Part shown: piece after piece, positions 16,729-22,593 of the stretch
Layout of the letters: each line of letters opens with the position of its first letter
Numbering within the stretch: position 1 is the stretch's first letter
Assembly (NCBI GenBank): GCA_017460955.1
Contig: JAFTZY010000061.1
Coordinates: 1 to 32,702 of the forward strand
Reading direction: 5' to 3'
Source of the DNA: Oscillospiraceae bacterium
GTDB taxonomy: Bacteria; Bacillota; Clostridia; Oscillospirales; Ruminococcaceae
Length of the DNA: 32,702 nt
The notes under the pieces: generated by a model
Told to the model about the DNA's origin: nothing
The model's input: the letters and a program-made list of their open reading frames with translations, nothing else
The model's database searches: none
Made by a program: the position numbers and the translations under genes

Positions 16729-17199
16729 ATGGAGATCTTTCTGCTTCTGCTGCTCATCGGCGGTATGGCCCTGACGGTCTACGGCATCTGGGAGCAGCGG
16801 CACGTCTATGCAAATGAACACTGCGCGATCGGGCACGTCACGGGCTACAAGCCGTATGTCTCGAGCAATATCTGGATGACGGCGGCCTATGCGGCGACTG
16901 CGATGCAGTACCCGGTCGTGGCAGTGACACTGGACAGCGGTGAGGTGCGAAGGCTCCGGCTCTACCAGCCCATTGCGATGTCCGTCATCGAAAAGTCCTA
17001 CCCGGAGCTGCTGCCGGGCGGCGAGGTGCTCGTCACCTATTTCGGGGAGAAGCCGAAGCTTGCGTTCCTCACAGGGCATCCCCTGAGCAAGGGAATGAAG
17101 CCCATGAAGCGCTCCCCCTTCCTGCTCGCCGGCATCGCTCTGATGCTCACCCCCGTTGCCACGATCCTGCTGTGGTACTGGGTCGTTAATTATGTCTGA
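16729..17199 (+). CDS. small membrane protein between serC and serA, unknown function
   Basis: The 156-residue protein has an N-terminal membrane helix (2-20) and a C-terminal one (about 129-150), flanking a domain of roughly 100 residues. The middle is mostly beta-type, with VTGYKPYV and YPVVAVTLDSGEVRRLRLY, then GGEVLVTYF. This layout recalls DUF3592-type proteins and, loosely, the protein at 766-1242. The start lies seven bases after the serC stop without a good ribosome binding site, so translation is probably coupled to serC. Its presence inside a serine operon gives no clear clue to function. Confidence 0.65.
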   Translation: MEIFLLLLLIGGMALTVYGIWEQRHVYANEHCAIGHVTGYKPYVSSNIWMTAAYAATAMQYPVVAVTLDSGEVRRLRLYQPIAMSVIEKSYPELLPGGEVLVTYFGEKPKLAFLTGHPLSKGMKPMKRSPFLLAGIALMLTPVATILLWYWVVNYV

Positions 17200-17236
17200 C
17201 TTCCGATCCCATCATATCGAAAAGGAGTGTTTCCCC

Positions 17237-18346
17237 ATGTACAATATTTTAACGCTCAACAAGATCGCTGCCTGCGGCACGGATCTGTTTGACAAGTCCC
17301 GCTACACCGTCGGTGATGCTGTGGAGAACCCCACCGGCATCCTCGTGCGCTCCGCTGTCATGCATGACATGGAGCTCGGCGCAGATCTCCTGGCCATCGG
17401 CCGTGCCGGTGCCGGCACCAACAACATCCCGGTCGAAAAGTGCGCTGAGGCCGGCATCGTGGTCTTCAATTCCCCCGGTGCCAATGCCAATGCCGTCAAG
17501 GAGCTCGTGCTCGCCGGCCTGTTCCTGGCCTCCCGTAAGGTGACCGCTGCCGTGCAGTGGGCCTCCACGCTCGAGGATACGGCGGATATGAATGTTGCCA
17601 AGCAGGTCGAGAAGGGCAAGTCCAACTTCGGCGGCTGCGAGATCACCGGCAAGACGCTCGGCGTCATCGGTCTGGGTGCCATCGGCCGCAAGGTCGCACA
17701 GGCTGCCGCTGCACTGGGCATGACCGTTGTCGGCACGGATCCGTTCCTGACCGACGCTGCCGCTGCCGAGATCGCACCCTTCTGCAAGGTGGTCGCCACC
17801 AAGGAGGAGGTCTATGCAGCATCCGATTACATCACCCTGCATGTACCGTGCAACAACGATACCAAGGGCTTCTTCAATGCCGATGTCTTTGCACAGTGCA
17901 AGGACGGTGTGAAGGTCCTGAACTTCGCAAGAGGTGAGCTGGTCAATGACGAGGACCTCGAGAAGGCCATCGCCTCCGGCAAGGTCTCTGCCTATGTGAC
18001 TGACTTCCCGAATGCCAAGACCGTCAAGATGGACGGTGTGGTCGCCATCCCGCATCTGGGTGCTTCCACCGCCGAGTCCGAGGACAACTGCGCCATCATG
18101 GCTGCCAATGAGCTGATCGACTACATCGAGAACGGCAATATCACAAATTCCGTGAACTTCCCGAATGTTTCCGCCGATGCTGCCAAGAAGGTATGCGTCC
18201 TGCACAAGGAAGGCGCTTCCTTCCCGGGCACCGTTCTGGCATCCGGTGTGAAGAAGGGCTTCGGCTACACGATCCTTGCCGGCGATGCCGATGCAGAGGC
18301 TGTCAAGGCCGCTGACGGCGTCATCCGCGTCAGAGTGATCGGCTAA
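17237..18346 (+). CDS. serA: D-3-phosphoglycerate dehydrogenase with shortened ACT region
   Basis: Catalyses the first step of serine synthesis. The 369-residue protein has the NAD-binding glycine motif GLGAIG (145-150), the substrate arginine in FARGELV (R232) and the catalytic histidine in IPHLGAST (H273). The NSVNFPN hinge (304-310) leads to a C-terminal part of only about 55 residues. It keeps the first ACT strand (KVCVLHKEGASFPGT) and the last (GVIRVRVIG), but lacks roughly 20 residues of the middle of a normal ACT domain. Serine feedback may therefore be altered (inference). AAGGAG lies nine bases before ATG 17237; longer upstream starts fall inside the preceding gene. Confidence 0.95.
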   Translation: MYNILTLNKIAACGTDLFDKSRYTVGDAVENPTGILVRSAVMHDMELGADLLAIGRAGAGTNNIPVEKCAEAGIVVFNSPGANANAVKELVLAGLFLASRKVTAAVQWASTLEDTADMNVAKQVEKGKSNFGGCEITGKTLGVIGLGAIGRKVAQAAAALGMTVVGTDPFLTDAAAAEIAPFCKVVATKEEVYAASDYITLHVPCNNDTKGFFNADVFAQCKDGVKVLNFARGELVNDEDLEKAIASGKVSAYVTDFPNAKTVKMDGVVAIPHLGASTAESEDNCAIMAANELIDYIENGNITNSVNFPNVSADAAKKVCVLHKEGASFPGTVLASGVKKGFGYTILAGDADAEAVKAADGVIRVRVIG

Positions 18347-18370
18347 GGCTGTTCTTTTAAAAATGCACTG

Positions 18371-18406
18371 CGCCCCTGCCTGTGTGTTCAGGCGGGGGCG
18401 TTTTTT
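18371..18406 (+). terminator. intrinsic terminator after serA
   Basis: CGCCCCTGCC (18371-18380) pairs with GGCGGGGGCG (18391-18400) through one G-T pair and is followed by six Ts. On the other strand the hairpin may also stop gpr transcripts, with a T-run about nine bases later. Confidence 0.93.
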
Positions 18407-18414
18407 GGCTGTGT

Positions 18415-19263
18415 TCATACGCCGCTTGCATCCGCATACGTCATCTGCGGATGGAGCGCGAGATTGATGCCGCAGGACAAGAGACGTGCGGCCTGACTGA
18501 TGAGCCGGTCGATGTCCCGGGGCGTGACGACCATGTCCTCCGAGGTGGGCAGGGGGAGCCGTCCGGTGAGGTCCTCGGCGATGGTTTTCATCCCGATCAC
18601 CGTCGGCACGCCGATGCCGATGACCGGCACGCCCAGACTCCCGGCATCAAGTGCCGTCCGGTGATTGGCCACACCGCTCCCCGGTGAGATCCCCGCATCC
18701 GAGAGCTGTACGGTCGTCCCGAGCCGTGTGAGCGACGAGCAGCACAGCGCATCCACGGCAATGACTGCTGCGGGCCGGATGCGCTCTGCCACGGCAGCGA
18801 TGAGCTCGGCGGATTCGATCCCCGTCTGTCCGAGCACGCCGCCCGAGAGCACGCTCACCGGCCGCAGCTCCCGCAGAAAGGCCTCGTCCTCGGCATTCAG
18901 CACCCGCCGCAGATGCCGCGTCGCGAGCACCCCGGCAGCCGTCCGGGGACCGAGTGCATCGGGGGTGATGTCGCTGTTGCCGAGCCCTGCCACGAAGATG
19001 TCCCCCTGCGCCGGGAGGAGCTCCCGCAGCTCCCCGGCAAGCTCCTGTGCCATGGCTTCATACTCGTCCGAAAACCGCGACAGGGACTGTCCCTCGAGCG
19101 TGATATAGCGCCCCCGTCCCTTGCCGAGGGACCGCCCGCTCTCGTCGTCGTCAATGCGGATCTCCGTGATGGAAAAGACCCTGCCGCGCTTGTGCTCGGT
19201 GATGCCCCGGCGCTCCTTGGCGGCGGCAAGGCATTCCAGGGCCAGATCGGTGCGATTTGGCAT
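18415..19263 (-). CDS. gpr: GPR endopeptidase (spore germination protease)
   Basis: Degrades small acid-soluble spore proteins during germination. It is made as an inactive zymogen in the forespore and matures by removing an N-terminal propeptide. The 282-residue protein begins MPNRTDLALE, with conserved blocks GLGN.DITPDALGP, SGGVLGQTGIE, IAVDALCCSSLTRLGTT, QLSDAGISPGSGV and VIGIGVPTV. The ATG at 19263 has AGGAGG five bases upstream; a longer frame extends into the promoter region of rpsT and is rejected. It shows that the lineage makes spores, or recently did. It is transcribed divergently from rpsT. Confidence 0.95.
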   Translation of the reverse strand: MPNRTDLALECLAAAKERRGITEHKRGRVFSITEIRIDDDESGRSLGKGRGRYITLEGQSLSRFSDEYEAMAQELAGELRELLPAQGDIFVAGLGNSDITPDALGPRTAAGVLATRHLRRVLNAEDEAFLRELRPVSVLSGGVLGQTGIESAELIAAVAERIRPAAVIAVDALCCSSLTRLGTTVQLSDAGISPGSGVANHRTALDAGSLGVPVIGIGVPTVIGMKTIAEDLTGRLPLPTSEDMVVTPRDIDRLISQAARLLSCGINLALHPQMTYADASGV

Positions 19264-19345
19264 AATGACCTCCTGATCATGCGGGATTTGGGCAGGATGC
19301 CGAAAAAGTGGAAAGTTTTTCTCCGAAAAACCGTGAAACTGCCGC

Positions 19346-19374
19346 TTGCAATCCCGGCGGAAAGATGGTATAAT
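19346..19374 (+). promoter_or_regulatory. rpsT promoter
   Basis: TTGCAA (19346-19351) and TATAAT (19369-19374) are spaced by 17 bases, and the spacer ends in GATGG. It leaves a leader of about 137 nt before rpsT. Confidence 0.85.
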
Positions 19375-19380
19375 AATCTG

Positions 19381-19517
19381 TAGGTGTAGTAACGGTATAC
19401 TATGCACGGACGATCGTGCCGTCCGAAGGCAGCTGTGTCTCACTGCCTTCCTATTTTATACCGTGCCGGAGCAGTTATGCACCGGCGACAGAAGAAACAA
19501 GGAGGTGCTCTGAAGAA
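19381..19517 (+). promoter_or_regulatory. structured 5' leader of rpsT, candidate autoregulatory element
   Basis: A closing stem ACGGTATA (19392-19399) with TATACCGT (19457-19464) encloses two hairpins. One is GCACG/CGTGC at 19404-19419 (or an alternative with GGACG/CGTCC). The other is GAAGGCAG (19425-19432) with CTGCCTTC (19443-19450). A further GCCGG/CCGGC pairing at 19465-19486 lies just before the ribosome binding site and competes with the closing stem. This three-way-junction layout upstream of a ribosomal protein gene resembles ribosomal-protein leaders. Binding by S20 is inference. Confidence 0.5.
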
Positions 19518-19772
19518 ATGCCGAACATCAAGTCTGCCAAGAAGAGAGTGAAGGTCAACAAGACCAAGGCCCTGGCCAACAAGGCAAGAAAGTCCAATCT
19601 CAAGACCATGATCAAGAAGGCTGAGCTGGCCGCTGCCAACAACGATGCCAACAAGGCCGAAGCAGTCAAGCTCGCCATCAAGCGTGTGGATCAGGCATGT
19701 GCCAAGAATCTGCTGCACAAGAACAATGCAGCCAGAAAGAAGGCCCACCTGGCAAAGCTGCTCAACGACTGA
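19518..19772 (+). CDS. rpsT: 30S ribosomal protein S20
   Basis: The 84-residue S20 protein binds 16S rRNA early in small-subunit assembly. It begins MPNIKSAKKRVKVN and is rich in Lys and Ala, with a helical pattern throughout and the HKNNAARKKAHLAK end typical of the family. GGAGGTG precedes ATG 19518 with about 11 bases spacing. Codon use is strongly biased, as expected for a ribosomal protein. It is monocistronic between its own promoter and a strong terminator. Confidence 0.97.
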   Translation: MPNIKSAKKRVKVNKTKALANKARKSNLKTMIKKAELAAANNDANKAEAVKLAIKRVDQACAKNLLHKNNAARKKAHLAKLLND

Positions 19773-19780
19773 GTTTCATA

Positions 19781-19824
19781 AAAAGCACCCCCGTTCCCAT
19801 CTCACAGGAACGGGGGCTTTTTTT
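19781..19824 (+). terminator. bidirectional terminator between rpsT and the DUF378 gene
   Basis: CCCCCGTTCC (19788-19797) pairs with GGAACGGGGG (19807-19816). It is followed by CTTTTTTT on the plus strand and by TGCTTTTT on the minus strand, so it serves both convergent genes. Confidence 0.93.
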
Positions 19825-20044
19825 ATCCGATGCTGCGCACTTCATCGTGCTCCTCGTCGCCAAGACGGAAGAGCAGGGTGGAGCACCAGACCGCAGAGAT
19901 GGCTACCAGAATGTAGACCACCCTGCTGAGAATGGCAGTGCCGCCGCCGAACAGCCATGCAACCAGGTCGAACTCGAACAGGCCGACCAGACCCCAGTTG
20001 ATGCCGCCGATGATGAGCAGTGCCAGACAGATCTTATCCCACAT
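19823..20044 (-). CDS. DUF378 family membrane protein
   Basis: The 73-residue protein has two membrane helices (about 5-25 and 37-60). The family hallmark IIGGINWGLVGLFEFDLV lies near the N-terminus, then GGGTAILSRVVYILV. DUF378 proteins are common in Firmicutes and have no established role. The start at ATG 20044 is set by AGAGGT eight bases upstream. The only strong promoter upstream (20197-20225) is followed by an intrinsic terminator before this gene, so expression would need read-through. Confidence 0.85.
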   Translation of the reverse strand: MWDKICLALLIIGGINWGLVGLFEFDLVAWLFGGGTAILSRVVYILVAISAVWCSTLLFRLGDEEHDEVRSIG

Positions 20045-20125
20045 GGCATTGTACCTCTTTTCTGCAAGGCGGATGCCCTGCGAAGGTAGTATGGACCGTG
20101 AAAACCGCAATTATGCACGGTACTT

Positions 20126-20161
20126 AAAAAAAGCGGGCAGATCCTGTAACAGGATCCACCC
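20126..20161 (-). terminator. intrinsic terminator after ricT and inside the leader of the DUF378 gene
   Basis: On the minus strand a 12-bp stem with two G-T pairs (20150-20161 with 20135-20146, loop TTA) is followed by GC and seven Ts. It ends the darA-holB-ricT unit and also any transcript from the promoter at 20197-20225. Confidence 0.9.
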
Positions 20162-20190
20162 AAGCATAATAAGGATGTAGGATTTATGAT
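20126..20190 (-). ncRNA. candidate small RNA or terminated leader of about 65 nt
   Basis: A consensus promoter (20197-20225) and a strong intrinsic terminator (20126-20161) define a minimal transcript of roughly 65 nt with no start codon plus ribosome binding site. It could be an independent small RNA or an attenuated leader of the DUF378 gene 80 bases further on. The sequence before the terminator stem is AT-rich, and no known family is recognised. Confidence 0.4.
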
Positions 20191-20196
20191 GATTTT

Positions 20197-20225
20197 AGTA
20201 TACCACATTTTTTGAAAAGTGTCAA
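20197..20225 (-). promoter_or_regulatory. promoter overlapping the ricT stop codon
   Basis: On the minus strand TTGACA (20220-20225) and TATACT (20197-20202) have a 17-base spacer ending in AATGTGG. The -35 box contains the ricT stop codon. It drives the short RNA or leader ending at the terminator 20126-20161. Confidence 0.85.
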
Positions 20226-21214
20226 TTGCTTTGTTCGTTTTTTGTAGTTTTAGCTAAAGTCTGCTGATTTTTTTGTGCATTCTGACCATTCCCGGCACGC
20301 TTCTGGTGGTTCTGGCCGCCCTGTGCGCTGCGGGCATTCTGGTCGTTCTGACCGGGCTTGCGGTCATGGCGGCGGTGCTCCTCCTTCTGGGGGCGGGGCT
20401 TATTTTCCTGGCGGATGGGCTCGGCCTCGGCGCGGTCGATGATATAGGGCACGGCATCCTCCCCCTCGGGCTTGATGCGCAGCTTGCCGGTGATGAGGTT
20501 GGCATCCTCGACCTTACCGCGGCCCTGGGGGGTCTTGACATACGAGCCGATGCGGGGGGTGATCTTCGAGAGCTCCTCATAGACCGACTGCTCGTGCTTT
20601 AAGCAGCACATCAGGCGGCCGCAGGTACCGGAGATCTTGGTGGGGTTGAGGGACAGTCCCTGCTCCTTGGCCATCTTGATGGACACGGGCTGGAAATCCG
20701 AGAGGTACCCCCGGCAGCAGAATTCTCTTCCGCACACGCCAAGTCCGCCGAACATCTTTGCCTCGTCCCGGACACCGATCTGCCGAAGCTCGATGCGCAT
20801 GCGGAACACGGAGGCCAGATCCTTGACCAGCTCGCGGAAATCCACACGGGTATCCGCTGTGAAATAGAACAGGAGCTTGGAATTGTCGAAGGCGCAGCTG
20901 ACGTCCACGAGCTTCATGTCGAGCTTTCGCTCGGCGATCTTCTTCTCGCACACGGCAAATGCCTTCTTCTCCTTCTGACGGTTCTGCTCGAGCGCACGCT
21001 CATCCTCCGCGGTAAGGATGCGGATGACGGGCTTTAAGGGCGATACCACGCCCTCGCTCTCGATCTTGCGGTTGGGGATGGAGACGGTGCCCCATTCCAT
21101 CCCGCGGGCCGTTTCCACGACGACCCTTGTGCCCATGGGCAGTGTCAGTCCGCCCGGGGCAAAATAATAGACCTTGCCCGAATTCTGGAAACGGACACCT
21201 ACGATCTCGATCAT
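20222..21214 (-). CDS. ricT: PSP1-domain protein RicT (YaaT)
   Basis: In Bacillus, RicT forms a complex with RicA and RicF that carries iron-sulfur clusters and stimulates RNase Y-dependent mRNA processing and the phosphorelay. The 330-residue protein has the PSP1 core, with VGVRFQNSGKVYYF at the start and SCAFDNSKLLFYFTAD in the middle. Cysteine blocks GVCGREFCCRGYL and GTCGRLMCCLKHE are the likely cluster ligands. The last 50 residues are a low-complexity Asn/Gln/Lys/Arg tail not seen in the compact family members known to me. The ATG at 21214 (AGGAAGTAGC upstream) overlaps the region right after the holB stop. Confidence 0.93.
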   Translation of the reverse strand: MIEIVGVRFQNSGKVYYFAPGGLTLPMGTRVVVETARGMEWGTVSIPNRKIESEGVVSPLKPVIRILTAEDERALEQNRQKEKKAFAVCEKKIAERKLDMKLVDVSCAFDNSKLLFYFTADTRVDFRELVKDLASVFRMRIELRQIGVRDEAKMFGGLGVCGREFCCRGYLSDFQPVSIKMAKEQGLSLNPTKISGTCGRLMCCLKHEQSVYEELSKITPRIGSYVKTPQGRGKVEDANLITGKLRIKPEGEDAVPYIIDRAEAEPIRQENKPRPQKEEHRRHDRKPGQNDQNARSAQGGQNHQKRAGNGQNAQKNQQTLAKTTKNEQSN

Positions 21215-21215
21215 G

Positions 21216-22190
21216 CTACTTCCTTTCTGTATCACTAAGCAGGCTGCCGCCGAGTGCGGCAAGTGCCAGCCTGACGCTGACATTGGCCTGCAATGCCTCA
21301 TATGCTTCCTGTACGGCCGCATGCATCCTTGCAGCGCGTCCGGACGTGACGGCCTCCGAGAGGGCCTTCGCACTGCTCCGGTCGCAGCCTATCATGTCCT
21401 GCGCCTCAAATTTCAAGGCAAGCGCATCCCGCAGCTGCCGCTCGAGCAGCATAAGGAAGCTGCACGCCTCCTGCCGGTCCTTCTCATACACCGAGAGCAG
21501 GCGCAGGATCTCATACGCATCGCGCACTGCGAGTGCCGTGGTCAGACGGGCGGCATTGGCCGTCATCTCCTGCATCCCGGCATCGTGCAGCCACCGCAGG
21601 GACCGCCCGATATTCCCGCCGCACGCTTCATAGGCGGCATCGGCCTCCCCTGCACTGCACCCCTGCGCGAGCAGCGCCTCCCTGTGCGCCTCCCGGGAAC
21701 AGGGTCCCACGGGGAGGATCATCATACGCGAGCGCATCGTCTCGAGCAGCGCATGGCGGTGCTTTGCCGTGAAGAGCAGCAGCACATGGGGCGGCGGCTC
21801 CTCGGTGAGCTTGAGGAGGGTATTCTGCGCACGCACGTCCATGCGGTCGCAGTCGGTAAAGAGATAGATCTTCCGTGCGCCGTCATTGGGGGCGACGATG
21901 GCCTCCCGGCAGATCCGCCGGACGGTATCGACGGAAAAGCCCTGCAGCTTCCCGGAATGCTCGACCTCGATGACATCCGGATGGATGCCCCCTTCGATCT
22001 TGCGGCAGTGCAGGCAGGTGCCGCAGGGCTTGTCCTGCCCCGTACACAGCGCTGCCATTGCGGTAAAGTGCGCAAGGGTCCGGCGCCCCGTCCCCTCCTC
22101 ACCGCAGATCAGCATGGCATGGGGGAGCTGCTCCCTTGCTGCCATGGTCCGGATGAGGCGGCTCTGCGCAGTTTTTCCGTAGAGCGTCAT
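21216..22190 (-). CDS. holB: DNA polymerase III delta-prime-like clamp-loader subunit
   Basis: The 324-residue AAA+ protein belongs to the clamp loader. It has a zinc module of four cysteines (C49, C56, C59, C62), the TLLKLTEEPP segment and the TMRSRM sensor region with a Ser-Arg pair. The P-loop reads GEEGTGRRT (30-38): the usual Walker lysine is Arg and the next Ser/Thr is also Arg. This subunit probably does not bind or hydrolyse ATP, as is typical of delta-prime. Its start overlaps the darA stop by four bases, and the gene order darA-holB-ricT is the conserved Firmicute order. Confidence 0.93.
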   Translation of the reverse strand: MTLYGKTAQSRLIRTMAAREQLPHAMLICGEEGTGRRTLAHFTAMAALCTGQDKPCGTCLHCRKIEGGIHPDVIEVEHSGKLQGFSVDTVRRICREAIVAPNDGARKIYLFTDCDRMDVRAQNTLLKLTEEPPPHVLLLFTAKHRHALLETMRSRMMILPVGPCSREAHREALLAQGCSAGEADAAYEACGGNIGRSLRWLHDAGMQEMTANAARLTTALAVRDAYEILRLLSVYEKDRQEACSFLMLLERQLRDALALKFEAQDMIGCDRSSAKALSEAVTSGRAARMHAAVQEAYEALQANVSVRLALAALGGSLLSDTERK

Positions 22191-22504
22191 AGCTTTTCAA
22201 AGCGCTCGACATCGGTGACGAACACGGTCGCGCCCCCGACCTCGACCTCCACGGGGAAGCTCACCCCGGAATCCATGGGTGCGCCCGTGGGGACGAACTG
22301 CCGCCGCTTATGGCTCTTATCCCGGATGATGGAGATGACCTCCTCGACCCGTTCGTTCTCCACGCAGGTCAGGAAGGTGGTATTCCCGGCGCTCAGAAAG
22401 CTGCCGGTGGAGGCAAGCTTCGTGGCAAAAAAGCCCGCCTTGGTCAGCGCCCGGGAAACGGCCGGGCTGTCATCGCCGTTGACGATGGCAAAAATGAGTT
22501 TCAT
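22187..22504 (-). CDS. darA: cyclic-di-AMP receptor DarA (YaaQ/PstA)
   Basis: A PII-like protein that binds cyclic-di-AMP as a trimer. The 105-residue protein starts MKLIFAIVNGDDS. The GFFATKLASTGSFLSAGNTTFL block forms the nucleotide-binding loop region, and it ends in GGATVFVTDVERFEK, a close match to the family. The first ATG with a GGGGGAG site is at 22504. A promoter lies 40 bases upstream (22545-22573). The yaaR gene that sits between yaaQ and holB in Bacillus is absent. Confidence 0.95.
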   Translation of the reverse strand: MKLIFAIVNGDDSPAVSRALTKAGFFATKLASTGSFLSAGNTTFLTCVENERVEEVISIIRDKSHKRRQFVPTGAPMDSGVSFPVEVEVGGATVFVTDVERFEKL

Positions 22505-22544
22505 GGATGCTCCCCCTTCCCTCATGCGTAAGGCCTACTTCTGT

Positions 22545-22573
22545 ATTATACCACATTCCGCGGCATTTGGCAA
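22545..22573 (-). promoter_or_regulatory. promoter of darA-holB-ricT
   Basis: On the minus strand TTGCCA (22568-22573) and TATAAT (22545-22550) have a 17-base spacer ending in AATGTGG. It lies between the upstream GTPase-nuclease gene and darA. Confidence 0.88.
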
Positions 22574-22593
22574 GAGGTATTTTCGGGAACGGC

